Assembly: GCA_001704575.1 (NCBI GenBank) | Contig: MCAW01000010.1 | Location: 1-64,000, forward strand | Reading direction: 5' to 3' | Origin: Methylophilales bacterium LSUCC0135 | GTDB taxonomy: Bacteria > Pseudomonadota > Gammaproteobacteria > Burkholderiales > Methylophilaceae | DNA: 64,000 bases | In this document: in pieces, positions 47,393-56,692 of the stretch | Layout: each line of letters starts with the position of its first letter | Position numbering within the stretch: the stretch's first letter is position 1 | Made by a program: the position numbers and the translations under genes | The notes under the pieces: model-generated | What the model saw: only the letters and a program-made list of their open reading frames with translations | Told to the model about the DNA's origin: nothing | The model's database searches: none

Positions 47393-47480
47393 GATGATTG
47401 CTTTTGATGATTTTCAGACTTATCGCAGATCATCTGCGAGTCATCTTATGCGTTGGTTAGCAGATATAGTCTTTTGACCG

Positions 47481-47582
47481 TTAGCCGAAGAAAATCACCG
47501 AAAGCGCACTCAACCATGACATCACGATCAGCGCTACGATGATGGTCATCGGCAGGTTATCAAACGTAAAGTATTCCTTCAT
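47481..47582 (-). CDS. 33-residue predicted membrane protein downstream of ccoS
   Basis: A short open frame, MKEYFTFDNLPMTIIVALIVMSWLSALSVIFFG split as a polar head and one hydrophobic helix (about residues 12-31). It starts 28 bases after the ccoS stop on the same strand, before a terminator. The ribosome site AAGGA lies only one base before the ATG, which weakens the call; the ATG at codon 12 is an alternative. Not recognised; by position it could be a small oxidase-related subunit or assembly factor. Confidence 0.45.
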   Translation of the reverse strand: MKEYFTFDNLPMTIIVALIVMSWLSALSVIFFG

Positions 47583-47610
47583 TTCCTTGGTCTCTCGATT
47601 CGTTGGCAGT

Positions 47611-47823
47611 TTATTCACTGGGCTCGATTTTATTAGGATCGGCTTTGGCTTTCAAGCGATTAAACGGGATCATGGGATCATCATCGTCCATCAGGATTCT
47701 TTGCGCTGGGCCCTCCATGTCATCGTACTGGCCATTTCTGATGGCCCACAGAATGCCGAAGGCAGCAAGTCCGACAAAAACTATGGTCAAACCGAGCAAA
47801 AACAGTACCGAGCTCAAACTCAT
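47611..47823 (-). CDS. ccoS: cbb3 oxidase assembly protein CcoS
   Basis: A 70-residue single-span protein: hydrophobic helix at 4-27 (VLFLLGLTIVFVGLAAFGIL), then WAIRNGQYDDMEGPAQRILMDDD, the CcoS signature. CcoS is needed to insert heme and copper into the catalytic subunit of cbb3 cytochrome oxidase. It usually sits in ccoGHIS; here none of those genes is adjacent, so it has been separated from the oxidase locus. It follows the dynamin-like gene by 11 bases. Confidence 0.9.
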   Translation of the reverse strand: MSLSSVLFLLGLTIVFVGLAAFGILWAIRNGQYDDMEGPAQRILMDDDDPMIPFNRLKAKADPNKIEPSE

Positions 47824-47834
47824 TTCGTCACTCC

Positions 47835-49802
47835 TCAGGCCACCATGGCCCGGCCCTGGCTGACACCGGCATCGGCATTGAGGGCGTTGCGGATATGTTG
47901 CAGCATGGTCTCGACCTCGTGCTCCTGCGCCTGTATGCTTCTTTCCATTTCTTCCAGCTCGTCGATACGGTCTTCCAGCGTACCGGTGGCCTTGTAAATG
48001 CGTTTGATGCTTTCCAGACGACGACGCAATTGCAGCTGATGCTCGCGCACCTGCGATTCCATCGGCGCAATCACTGCCTTCAGCCAGCTCTCGACATCGT
48101 GATTGGCTGTTTCATAAACATGAATCACACGGCTTGCCAGGGTTTCAAAGAATCGCGAAGTCAGTGTCATCTTTTCATAGGCGATCATGTTGAGCGTAGT
48201 GTTGAACTGCTCCTTGTAAGCGCGCTCGAGCTTGGCGACCTCCGCCTGATAGCGCATGGTCGAGAACGAAGGCGCATCGTTCTTGCGCAGCCCGTGCTCT
48301 TTCGCCAGCTTTTCGTACATGGCATCCATCATGGTCTTTATTTCTTCGATCTGCTTGTCGGACTTGACCAGCTTGTCCTTGATATCGGCAAAGAATCCAT
48401 CCATGGCGCTACGGATACCCTTGGTGAAATTGGCCGCGATCATCGTTTCGCGTGTCGTCACCACCAGTTCGCGTAGCGCCTGCATGCCGAGCAGGGTAAA
48501 CAGCTGGTTGGTCTGGCGCGAGAAGATGCTGCGCAGTGCCTGAAAACGCTGCAGACCCTTCTCGAAATTTTCCTTGTCCACCTTGACCTTGGTCATCATG
48601 TGATCGACCACATCCTCATTCTTGCCGCGCAAACCTTTCAGCTCATCGAGCTGTTCTGCCAGCCCCTGCAATCGGGCCTGCAGAATCATCCGCGCCGAAG
48701 CGACCAGATCTTCCACCTCATGCAGGGTGTTATCCCGCACGATTTCCTTCTTGGAGGGAATCAGCTCCTCGGTCAGTGCCTTTTCCAGCTCGGGCAAGCG
48801 GCTCCTTGCCAGCAACGCATCGTCTCCATTCACTTTGGCAAGCAGGGCCTTCTGCGCAGAAATCGGCAAAATCTGCGCCGCATCCAACCCCAGAAGCTCT
48901 GCACTGGTGTTGACCTGCTTCAGCAGCTCCTTGCGGATTTCGTCCTCGTCCTTGAGTTCGTCCCAGAGACCATCAATTTTATTCAGTATCGCCAGCCGTC
49001 CTTTCTGGTTCCAGCGCGTACCGCTGATGTACTGGCGCCAGACGTCAATCTCGGATTTGGTCACGCCGGTATCAGCTGCCAGTATGAAGAGCACGGCATG
49101 CGCGTTGGGCAACATGTTCAGCGTCAGTTCGGGTTCGGTACCAATCGCGTTGAGGCCCGGCGTATCGAGAATCACCAGGCCCTGCTCCAGCAGCGGGTGG
49201 GGGAAATTGATCATGGCATAACGCCAGCAAGGCACGTCTATCGTGCCGTCGCTGTTGAGCCCGATGGAATGATCGGCATTGGCAGGATCATAGAGGCCAT
49301 AGCGCTCGGCCTCCTCGAGACTCACCCTTCTGGTGGCACTGACTTCCTTGAACACCTCGGCCAGGCTGTCGCCGGAATTGACATCGAACTCCAGCACCTT
49401 CCATTCATCCGGGTAGCGCTTGTATTCGCTGGTAGTGGCAGCGGTCGCGCGCGTTTCGATCGGCAGCAATTGCAGACAGGCAGGACGGGAAGAGTCATAC
49501 AGCAACTCGGTCGGGCACATCGTCGTGCGGCCGGCACTGGATGGCAGCACGCGCTGGCCGTAGTCGGCAAAAAATATCGCGTTGATCAGCTCGGACTTGC
49601 CACGGGAAAATTCGGCTATAAAGGCGACATTGAGTTTGTCTTCGCGCAAACGCTCCAGCAGGTGATTGATACGCTGCCTGGTTTGACTGTCGTTCAGTTC
49701 CTGCGCGTCGAGCCAGTGACGGAAATCGCCGATGGCGTCACCCAGCGTTTTCCGCCAGCCTGCATAGGCTGCGAATTCGTGGGCAAGTCTGTTATCCGCC
49801 AT
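47835..49802 (-). CDS. dynamin-family GTPase
   Basis: A 655-residue large GTPase from the ATG at 49802 (MADNRLAHEF), with AAGAGA upstream. G1 is AEFSRGKSEL near residue 63-72, the threonine switch is GRTTMCPTELLY, G3 is ILDTPGLNAIG and G4 is LAILNKIDGLW. The C-terminal half is helical with coiled-coil stretches (about 350-430 and 560-650), as in bacterial dynamin-like proteins that remodel or guard membranes. It lies 11 bases upstream of ccoS. No second dynamin gene is adjacent, so it is not the paired type. Biological role unknown. Confidence 0.87.
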   Translation of the reverse strand: MADNRLAHEFAAYAGWRKTLGDAIGDFRHWLDAQELNDSQTRQRINHLLERLREDKLNVAFIAEFSRGKSELINAIFFADYGQRVLPSSAGRTTMCPTELLYDSSRPACLQLLPIETRATAATTSEYKRYPDEWKVLEFDVNSGDSLAEVFKEVSATRRVSLEEAERYGLYDPANADHSIGLNSDGTIDVPCWRYAMINFPHPLLEQGLVILDTPGLNAIGTEPELTLNMLPNAHAVLFILAADTGVTKSEIDVWRQYISGTRWNQKGRLAILNKIDGLWDELKDEDEIRKELLKQVNTSAELLGLDAAQILPISAQKALLAKVNGDDALLARSRLPELEKALTEELIPSKKEIVRDNTLHEVEDLVASARMILQARLQGLAEQLDELKGLRGKNEDVVDHMMTKVKVDKENFEKGLQRFQALRSIFSRQTNQLFTLLGMQALRELVVTTRETMIAANFTKGIRSAMDGFFADIKDKLVKSDKQIEEIKTMMDAMYEKLAKEHGLRKNDAPSFSTMRYQAEVAKLERAYKEQFNTTLNMIAYEKMTLTSRFFETLASRVIHVYETANHDVESWLKAVIAPMESQVREHQLQLRRRLESIKRIYKATGTLEDRIDELEEMERSIQAQEHEVETMLQHIRNALNADAGVSQGRAMVA

Positions 49803-50003
49803 AACGATCTCTTGTTTCGTTTTTATTGATATCACTTTAGCATGTGATAGAAAATAGTCAAATTAATCAGCATGCTATTGCAAGAATTTGAGGACATTCC
49901 CATCCGTTTTTCCAGCCCTGCCGGTGCGCTCGGCGAGCACGGTATTTTGAAGCGGAGAATCACATTCTGCTATCATCCCCAATTTAAGCCTTCAACACCT
50001 GCA

Positions 50004-50384
50004 ATGACCGGATTGACACCGAACTCCCCGCGCCCGACCGACATCCGGTTACACCAGACATCGCGTTTGCTGGAGATCAGCTTCGATGATGGTAAAAGTG
50101 CCCGCCTCTCGTGCGAGTTCCTGCGCGTCTATTCCCCCTCCGCTGAAGTACGCGGCCACGGAATCGGTCAGGAAGTCCTGCAGACCGGCAAGGAAGACAT
50201 CAACATCAGCGCCATCGAGCCGGTCGGCAACTACGCCGTCAGGCTGGTATTCACCGACGGCCACAACACCGGCCTTTACTCCTGGGACTATCTCTACGAG
50301 CTGGCGCAGAACTACGAGGCCATGTGGCTGGATTATCTTGGCAGGCTGGCGGCGACAGGCATCACGCGCAAGGAAATTTCATGA
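50004..50384 (+). CDS. DUF971 (GBBH-like N-terminal domain) protein
   Basis: A 126-residue protein from the ATG at 50004 ([25 protein letters not shown]). The core [27 protein letters not shown] and [22 protein letters not shown] is the DUF971 domain, related to the N-domain of gamma-butyrobetaine hydroxylase and iron-sulfur-linked proteins. Upstream frame to 49872 has no family sequence. Its stop overlaps the ubiE ATG, as in many Betaproteobacteria, which suggests a link with ubiquinone synthesis or iron-sulfur handling; that link is inference. Confidence 0.88.
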   Translation: MTGLTPNSPRPTDIRLHQTSRLLEISFDDGKSARLSCEFLRVYSPSAEVRGHGIGQEVLQTGKEDINISAIEPVGNYAVRLVFTDGHNTGLYSWDYLYELAQNYEAMWLDYLGRLAATGITRKEIS

Positions 50385-51121
50385 GCGACAAAAAAACCAC
50401 GCACTTCGGCTACAAAACCGTTGAAGAATCGGAAAAGGCCCGCAAGGTCGGCGAGGTGTTTCACTCCGTTGCCCGCAAATACGATCTGATGAACGACGTC
50501 ATGTCGTTCGGCATGCATCGTGGCTGGAAACGCTTTGCAGTCGAAGTGAGCGGGGTCGGCGCCGGTGACCGCGTACTCGATATTGCCGGCGGCAGCGGCG
50601 ATCTGTCACGCCTGTTTGCCAGAAAAACCGGCCCCGGCGGCGAAGTCATCCTGACCGACATCAACGCTTCCATGCTGGCGGTCGGTCGAGACCGGCTCAT
50701 CGACGATGGTGTTGCCGTTCCGGCATTGCAGTGTGATGCCGAAGAGCTGCCCTTCCAGGATAACCATTTTGATTGCGTCATCGTCGCCTTCGGCCTGCGC
50801 AACATGACACACAAGGACAAGGCGCTGGCGGAAATGCAGCGCGTGCTTAAAACCGGCGGGCGATTGCTGGTGCTGGAGTTTTCGCAGATATGGAAACCGC
50901 TGGCGCCGGTGTATGACGCCTATTCTTTTAAGCTGTTGCCGCTGATGGGCAGAATATTCGCCAAGGATGCCGACAGTTACCAGTACCTGGCGGAATCGAT
51001 CCGCATGCATCCTGATCAGGAAACACTGAAACAGATGATGCAGGATGCCGGCTTTGCCAGGGTCGATTATTACAATCTCGCAGCCGGCGCGGTGGCCCTG
51101 CACAAGAGTTGGAAGCTCTGA
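50381..51121 (+). CDS. ubiE: ubiquinone/menaquinone C-methyltransferase
   Basis: SAM-dependent C-methylation of 2-polyprenyl-6-methoxybenzoquinol in ubiquinone synthesis. The start at 50381 ([16 protein letters not shown]) overlaps the DUF971 stop; AAGGAA lies 5-6 bases upstream. 246 residues. [18 protein letters not shown], the SAM loop [16 protein letters not shown] and [32 protein letters not shown] are UbiE signatures. It is followed by ubiJ and ubiB. Confidence 0.96.
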   Translation: MSDKKTTHFGYKTVEESEKARKVGEVFHSVARKYDLMNDVMSFGMHRGWKRFAVEVSGVGAGDRVLDIAGGSGDLSRLFARKTGPGGEVILTDINASMLAVGRDRLIDDGVAVPALQCDAEELPFQDNHFDCVIVAFGLRNMTHKDKALAEMQRVLKTGGRLLVLEFSQIWKPLAPVYDAYSFKLLPLMGRIFAKDADSYQYLAESIRMHPDQETLKQMMQDAGFARVDYYNLAAGAVALHKSWKL

Positions 51122-51123
51122 CC

Positions 51124-51717
51124 ATGCTGAAGCCGCTGTTGACTCGCCTACTCAATCATCTGGTCAACCAGAACAGCTGGGCAAAAACGCAACTGCAAGG
51201 CTATGGTGGCAAGACCGTCCGCTTCGACATGCCGCCGCTCGGCGCCACACTGACGGTGCTGGAAGACGGCGGCCTGGCAATCGCAGGCGAATCTGCAACA
51301 GCAGATGCCCGCATCATCATGCCGGTACCAGCCGCGCTGAGGTTGCTGACCGGAGATGAGGGCGCCTCCGCGCTGGCGACGATCGAGGGCGATACCGAGC
51401 TGGCTGCGGCGCTGGCAAGAATCATGCGCGGCATGTCGTGGGAGTTCGAGGAAGATTTAAGCAAGGTGGTCGGCGACATTCCGGCACATCAGCTGGCAGA
51501 AACCGCCCGCAAGTTGAAAGGCGAGATACTCTCGCAAAGCCTCAATCTCGCGCAGATGCTGAGCGAATACTGGCAGGAAGAACAACCGATGATCGCAAAA
51601 AAACGTCATATTGATGTTTTCAACCGCGAAGTCGACGACCTGCGTGAAGATACAGAACGACTGCAGAAACGCATCGAAAAGCTATACGAAAAACTTGGCC
51701 AGGACCGTGGAGAATAA
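51124..51717 (+). CDS. ubiJ: ubiquinone biosynthesis accessory factor UbiJ (SCP2 domain)
   Basis: A 197-residue protein starting MLKPLLTRLLNHLVNQNSWAK, 2 bases after ubiE. An SCP2 lipid-binding domain spans about residues 20-115 (ADARIIMPVPAALRLLTGDEG), followed by a helical tail with a coiled coil (DVFNREVDDLREDTERLQKRIEKLYEKL). UbiJ holds hydrophobic ubiquinone intermediates in the soluble Ubi complex. The position between ubiE and ubiB is the diagnostic feature. Confidence 0.92.
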   Translation: MLKPLLTRLLNHLVNQNSWAKTQLQGYGGKTVRFDMPPLGATLTVLEDGGLAIAGESATADARIIMPVPAALRLLTGDEGASALATIEGDTELAAALARIMRGMSWEFEEDLSKVVGDIPAHQLAETARKLKGEILSQSLNLAQMLSEYWQEEQPMIAKKRHIDVFNREVDDLREDTERLQKRIEKLYEKLGQDRGE

Positions 51718-51723
51718 AGCGCC

Positions 51724-53250
51724 ATGCGTCTGTTTCGCTTGATCAAGATTATTGCCGTTACCCTGCGTTTCGGGCTTGATGAACTCATCCTCGGCCACTC
51801 CAGACTACGGCCGCTGCAAAAAATCCTTAACGGCCTGCTGTTCTGGCGCAAGCTGACGCTGTCACGCGGCGAGCGTCTGCGGCTGGCACTGGAAGCGCTC
51901 GGCCCGATATTCGTCAAATTCGGCCAGATGCTCTCTACCCGGCGCGACCTCATACCACCTGACATCGCGGAAGAACTCTCCCTGCTGCAGGACAAAGTGC
52001 CGCCCTTCGCCTTTACCGAGGTCCAGCAAATCATCGAAACGTCGTTTGAAAAACCTTTGCAGGAGATTTTCAGAGACTTCGATACCGTGCCGGTCGCCAG
52101 CGCATCCGTCGCGCAAGTGCATTTCGCCCATTTGCCGGACGGTCACCCGGTCGCAGTCAAGATTCTGCGGCCGAACATCGGCAGCGTCATCGAAAAAGAC
52201 CTGACCCTGCTCGACACGGCAGCCTGGTTGATGCAAAGCTTGTGGAACGAAGGTAAACGGCTGAAACCGCGCGAACTGGTGGCGGAATTCGCCCGCCATA
52301 CCCACGCGGAGCTCGACCTCATGCTGGAAGCGGCGAACTGCAGCCAGCTCAAGCGCAACTTCGCCAATAGCCGCTTGCTGCTGGTTCCCGAGGTCTATTG
52401 GGACTGGTGCCGCCAGCAGGTCATGGTAATGGAGCGCATGCAAGGCACGCCGGTAAGCCGGGTGGAGCACCTGCGCAGAATCGGCGTCGACATCCCGAAA
52501 CTCGCCAGCGACGGCGTCGAAATCTTTTTCACCCAGGTTTTCCGCGATGGCTTTTTCCACGCCGACATGCACCCCGGCAACATTCTGGTGGCCGACGACG
52601 GGCGCTACATCGCACTGGATTTCGGCATCATGGGCACGCTCAACGATACCGACAAGGAGTATCTGGCGCGCAATTTTCTCGCCTTCTTCAGGCGCGATTA
52701 CCGTGAAGTCGCCAGGGCGCACGTCGAGTCCGGCTGGGTGCCGAAAGATACGCCCATCGATGAATTTGAAACAGCGATCCGCGCCGTCTGCGAACCGATT
52801 TTCGACCGCCCGCTCAAGGATATATCATTCGGCCGCACGCTCCTGAGCCTGTTCCAGATGGCGCGCCGCTTTGGCGTCATCATCCAGCCACAGCTCATCA
52901 TGCTGCAAAAAACCCTCCTCAACATTGAAGGCCTCGGCCGCCAGCTCGACCCCGAACTCGACCTGTGGAAGACCGCCCGCCCCTTCCTCGAACGCTGGAT
53001 GTCGGAGCAGGTCGGCTGGCGCAGTGTCGTCAAAAATGTGCGGGCAGAGCTGCCGTACTGGGGCAAGATGCTGCCGCAAATGCCGCGCCTGTTGCAGCAA
53101 CAATTACAGAAAAACCACGATTTTCCGCTCAACGACGAACTGCAACTTCTGATTCGCGAGCAACGCAAACAGCGCGGATGGCTACGCGTCATCGCGATTG
53201 CACTGGTCGTGCTGATCCTGATGCAGATTTCGCCTTACATCACAGGCTGA
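51724..53250 (+). CDS. ubiB: ubiquinone biosynthesis kinase-like protein UbiB
   Basis: A 508-residue atypical ADCK/UbiB kinase required for ubiquinone synthesis. The KxGQ motif is [16 protein letters not shown] near residue 65, the Ala-rich loop and VAVKILRP follow, the catalytic segment is [15 protein letters not shown] and the metal motif [10 protein letters not shown]. Two hydrophobic helices at the C-terminus ([15 protein letters not shown]) anchor it in the membrane. It lies 6 bases after ubiJ. Confidence 0.96.
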   Translation: MRLFRLIKIIAVTLRFGLDELILGHSRLRPLQKILNGLLFWRKLTLSRGERLRLALEALGPIFVKFGQMLSTRRDLIPPDIAEELSLLQDKVPPFAFTEVQQIIETSFEKPLQEIFRDFDTVPVASASVAQVHFAHLPDGHPVAVKILRPNIGSVIEKDLTLLDTAAWLMQSLWNEGKRLKPRELVAEFARHTHAELDLMLEAANCSQLKRNFANSRLLLVPEVYWDWCRQQVMVMERMQGTPVSRVEHLRRIGVDIPKLASDGVEIFFTQVFRDGFFHADMHPGNILVADDGRYIALDFGIMGTLNDTDKEYLARNFLAFFRRDYREVARAHVESGWVPKDTPIDEFETAIRAVCEPIFDRPLKDISFGRTLLSLFQMARRFGVIIQPQLIMLQKTLLNIEGLGRQLDPELDLWKTARPFLERWMSEQVGWRSVVKNVRAELPYWGKMLPQMPRLLQQQLQKNHDFPLNDELQLLIREQRKQRGWLRVIAIALVVLILMQISPYITG

Positions 53251-53439
53251 TGTTGCAGCGGGCCTGCGATTTGCTAGAATCCACCGCTGGGCTTGCTCTA
53301 TGACAGTCTCTTTCCATGACGCTCCCGGGCTATGACGCAGGCTGTCCGAGACGCACAGGGTATGAGACAAAGCGCCCGCAACCGCCGGGATGTTGTCTGT
53401 CCTGAATGCTGATCATGCACCCTTCATAAAGGATTCATC

Positions 53440-54867
53440 GTGCTATTAGGCTTTGTCATTTTCTATCTGGTGCTTTCCATCGGAATCGGCGTCTACGCCG
53501 CCACCAAGGTCCATAATTCCCGCGATTACGTCACCGCCGGCCGCAGCCTGCCCCTGCCGATGGTGATCGCCATGGTATTCGCCACCTGGTTCGGCGCGGA
53601 AACCGTACTCGGTATCCCGGCCACGTTTATCGACGAAGACATGGGTGGTCTCATTTCCGACCCGTTTGGCGCCTCACTTTGCCTGATCCTGTTCGGCCTC
53701 TTCTTCGCCCGCCCGCTGTACCGCATGAACCTGTTGACCATCGGTGATTTCTACCGGCAGAAATACAACCGCTTCGTCGAAGTAATGGTGGCGATTGCCA
53801 TCGCGCTTTCGTACCTCGGCTGGGTCGCCGCGCAAGTCACTGCGCTGGGCTTGGTCTTCAACGTGCTCTCCGACGGTATGATCACGCAGGCGCAGGGCGT
53901 CATGATCGGCGCTGCAGTCGTGCTGATCTACACACTCTATGGCGGCATGTGGTCGGTTGCGCTCACCACTTTCGTACAGATGATCGTCATCGTCCTTGGT
54001 CTCCTGTGGATTACCTGGCTGGTTGCTGACATGACCGGCGGCGTGGCACCGGTCGTGGAACATGCCTATGCCGCAGGAAAATTCAATTTCTGGCCGGAAT
54101 TGAAAAGCATCGCCATGCTGGCATTCATTGCCGGACTCTTGACCATGGGCTTCGGCTCCATTCCGCAACAGGATGTATTCCAGCGTGCCAACGCCTCGAA
54201 AAACGAAAATGTGGCAGCCTGGGGTTCGATTGCAGGTGGTATCGCCTATTTCCTGTTCGCCGCCATTCCACTCTTTCTGGCGTATTCAGCCACATTGATC
54301 GACCCACAGAAAGTTGCCTCACTGCTGTCGAGCGGCGGTGCCGAATACATATTGCCGAATCTGGTGGTCGATCACATGCCCATGTACGCCCAGGTCATTT
54401 TCTATGGTGCTCTGCTGTCAGTCATCATGAGTACCGCTTCAGGCACCTTGCTGGCACCCTCGGTGACGATTTCCGAGAACATCCTGAAAGGCATGTTTGG
54501 CCACATGAGCGATGCGCATTTTCTGCGCATGATGCGTATCGTGGTGGTCGTGTTTGCCGTGGGTGTCACCCTCTATGCGCTTTGGGCCGTAGGCAAGGAA
54601 ACCGGCATTCACCAGATGGTCGAAAATGCCTACAAGGTGACGCTGGTGATGGCCTTCACACCGCTGGTCGCGGGCATTTACTGGAAACGCGCAAACGGCC
54701 AGGGCGCCGTATTTGCCATCATCCTTGGCCTGCTGACCTGGATACCGATGGAAATTCTGGCGCCGGAGGGTGATATCCCGCCGCAGTTCGCCGGCTTCAT
54801 CATGAGTGTTGCAGGCATGATCGCCGGCTCGCTGCTGCCGACCCTGAGCTGGCTCAAAAAGAAATAA
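53440..54867 (+). CDS. sodium:solute symporter (SSS) family protein
   Basis: A 475-residue membrane transporter with about 12-13 helices. The start is the GTG at 53440, with AAAGGA 6-7 bases upstream. SRDYVTAGRSLPLPMVIAMVFATWFGAETVLG is the entry motif of the family, and SVIMSTASGTLLAPSVTISENIL near residue 330 corresponds to the conserved helix with the sodium-binding Ser/Thr. Substrate cannot be assigned; proline, pantothenate, acetate and other small solutes are possible. It stands alone between ubiB (189 bases upstream) and the convergent mutM. Confidence 0.88.
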   Translation: MLLGFVIFYLVLSIGIGVYAATKVHNSRDYVTAGRSLPLPMVIAMVFATWFGAETVLGIPATFIDEDMGGLISDPFGASLCLILFGLFFARPLYRMNLLTIGDFYRQKYNRFVEVMVAIAIALSYLGWVAAQVTALGLVFNVLSDGMITQAQGVMIGAAVVLIYTLYGGMWSVALTTFVQMIVIVLGLLWITWLVADMTGGVAPVVEHAYAAGKFNFWPELKSIAMLAFIAGLLTMGFGSIPQQDVFQRANASKNENVAAWGSIAGGIAYFLFAAIPLFLAYSATLIDPQKVASLLSSGGAEYILPNLVVDHMPMYAQVIFYGALLSVIMSTASGTLLAPSVTISENILKGMFGHMSDAHFLRMMRIVVVVFAVGVTLYALWAVGKETGIHQMVENAYKVTLVMAFTPLVAGIYWKRANGQGAVFAIILGLLTWIPMEILAPEGDIPPQFAGFIMSVAGMIAGSLLPTLSWLKKK

Positions 54868-54894
54868 TCACCCGGGCTAGAGATGGCAGCCTGG

Positions 54895-55707
54895 CTAGCG
54901 CTGGCAGCGCCGGCAGAAGAATGTCGAGCGCTGGCCCAGCCTGACCGACTGCACCGGTGCTCCGCAAACCTTGCACGGGGCACCCGTGCGACCATAGACA
55001 AAATATTCCTGCTGGAAATAACCGGGGTTGCCATCAGCCCCGAAAAAGTCGCGCAAACTGCTGCCGCCCGCTTTCAGCGCGTCACTCAGGGTTGCCTTGA
55101 TTTCAGCAACCAGTCTGCGGCAGCGCAGCCTGCTCAGTTTTCCTGCCGGCGTTTCGGGGTGTATGCCTGCGCGGAACAACGACTCGCTGGCGTAAATATT
55201 GCCCACGCCCACCACCAGATGGCTATCCATGATGACGTTCTTGACCGGTGCCGTTTTATTTCTCAGCTGCTTGTAGAGCCAGTCACCATCGAATGCATCA
55301 TCCAGCGGTTCCGGCCCTAGCACCTTGAGTAACATGTGATTTTCCGGCTCAAGCCCCGCCCACAGCACCGCTCCAAAACGGCGCGGGTCGCGCAGACGCA
55401 GCACTTGACCATCGGTGAAATGAATATCGAAGTGATCATGTTTGCCCGGCGGCTCATCCTGCGCCAGCAAACAGATGCGGCCCGACATGCCGAGATGCAG
55501 CAGCAGGCTGCCGGATTCAAAACGCGCGAGTATGTATTTTGCACGCCGGCTTAATTCCAGCAGCTTTTGATTGTTGAGCGTTTCCGGCAAATGCGCGGGA
55601 ACAGGCCAGCGCAAGGAGGGATTTCTGATGACGACGCGACTGACGGTCTGTTGCAGCAAAGGCAGGAGACCGCGCCGCGTCGTTTCGACCTCGGGTAATT
55701 CAGGCAT
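54895..55707 (-). CDS. mutM: formamidopyrimidine-DNA glycosylase
   Basis: Removes 8-oxoguanine and formamidopyrimidines from DNA with AP-lyase activity. The 270-residue protein starts MPELPEVETTRRGL, giving the catalytic Pro1 and Glu2; Lys in RRAKYILARF, SHLVVGVGNIYASESLFRAGI and the C-terminal zinc finger CKVCGAP...FFCRRCQ are all present. It converges with the symporter gene. In related bacteria mutM is often next to the TPR-lolB-ispE group; here the Gld-type ABC cluster lies between. Confidence 0.96.
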   Translation of the reverse strand: MPELPEVETTRRGLLPLLQQTVSRVVIRNPSLRWPVPAHLPETLNNQKLLELSRRAKYILARFESGSLLLHLGMSGRICLLAQDEPPGKHDHFDIHFTDGQVLRLRDPRRFGAVLWAGLEPENHMLLKVLGPEPLDDAFDGDWLYKQLRNKTAPVKNVIMDSHLVVGVGNIYASESLFRAGIHPETPAGKLSRLRCRRLVAEIKATLSDALKAGGSSLRDFFGADGNPGYFQQEYFVYGRTGAPCKVCGAPVQSVRLGQRSTFFCRRCQR

Positions 55708-55807
55708 GGCGCCGGATTATCCTGCAAACCGCATCGTCAAAAGTATGCATCCGGGTGTTTACGGGGCATTCAAGCACATGGCGAACGGTCAACTGCGATT
55801 CCCAGGA

Positions 55808-56692
55808 TTACTCTTCCCGCGGAATATGCAGCGGCGGGTTCAGCATGGCAAAGCCGATATCCGGCGCGAAATGATAAATCATCCCCTCGTCCGGACGGCC
55901 CAGCAACAGTTCGGGCGCTTCCTGCAACTTGTCGAAATGCACATGACCGCCGCCCTGCAGCTTGACCCTGAACGAAGGATAAGTGGCATTGCGGTCTGGC
56001 GTGTAAGGTTCTACCGACTTTGCTGCGGATTTGACCCATGTCGTATCCAGCCACTCATTCAGTTCATCCTGCACCGGCTTGGCCTTGTCAGTCGAAGGCA
56101 CCCATTTGCCGTCGATCAGATCCAGATTGAGGCGGATATCCTCCCACTGTTCCAGCCAGGAAAAATCAAAACCGGCGATTTTTTCCGTAGGTTTCAACGG
56201 CGACTTGTCCAGCATCTCCAGCAACTGGTAGCCGGCCGATTCGCTGTATGTGGGCGCAACCAGATAGACGGCATCCTTGTAGGCCATGTATTGCTCGCTG
56301 CTGACAGGGTTATAGGTGCCGAACAGAAACTCTTCCTGATCAAGCTTGAGTTTGAGCTTGGGCTGATCGAGACCGAACTTCTCAAGATTTGCAGTCGAGA
56401 ATTTCTCCATGCTGGTGGCAGCGACAATCGAAATGATGCGCTGCACCGACATCTGGTCGGCACGCGCATTCAAGGGCTGCGTCACGCGCCAGTAACCATC
56501 GATTTTCTCGAACACCACAGGCGCCTTGGCCGGAAATTCAATACTCACCCGGCTGAAATCGCCGAGCTTGAGACTGGAAATCTCGTGCGCTTGCTGCCCT
56601 TCACGCTCAGGCTGGGGGCGCAGATAAAGAAAGGCAACGATACCTGCAATCAGCAGCAGTAACCCCAGATTGACTAACCAGCGCTTGATCAT
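55808..56692 (-). CDS. DUF4340-containing protein, Gld-type ABC cluster
   Basis: A 294-residue protein with one N-terminal membrane helix (WLVNLGLLLLIAGIVAFLYL) and a large extracytoplasmic part. The region SSLKLGDFSRVSIEFPAKAPVVFEKIDGYWRVTQPLNARADQMS is the DUF4340 motif. It overlaps the GldG-like gene by 4 bases and ends an operon ATPase-permease-GldG-DUF4340. Such sets occur in many bacteria beyond gliding species; the cargo or role is unknown. Confidence 0.85.
   Translation of the reverse strand: MIKRWLVNLGLLLLIAGIVAFLYLRPQPEREGQQAHEISSLKLGDFSRVSIEFPAKAPVVFEKIDGYWRVTQPLNARADQMSVQRIISIVAATSMEKFSTANLEKFGLDQPKLKLKLDQEEFLFGTYNPVSSEQYMAYKDAVYLVAPTYSESAGYQLLEMLDKSPLKPTEKIAGFDFSWLEQWEDIRLNLDLIDGKWVPSTDKAKPVQDELNEWLDTTWVKSAAKSVEPYTPDRNATYPSFRVKLQGGGHVHFDKLQEAPELLLGRPDEGMIYHFAPDIGFAMLNPPLHIPREE

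Noticed and set aside
47303-47407. selenocysteine insertion at the rpoH TGA
   Set aside because: The following hairpin is a standard terminator with no SECIS-like features, and RpoH is not a known selenoprotein.
48600-49829. 409-codon open frame antisense to the dynamin-like gene
   Set aside because: Opposite a gene with clear GTPase motifs; no homologous features of its own.
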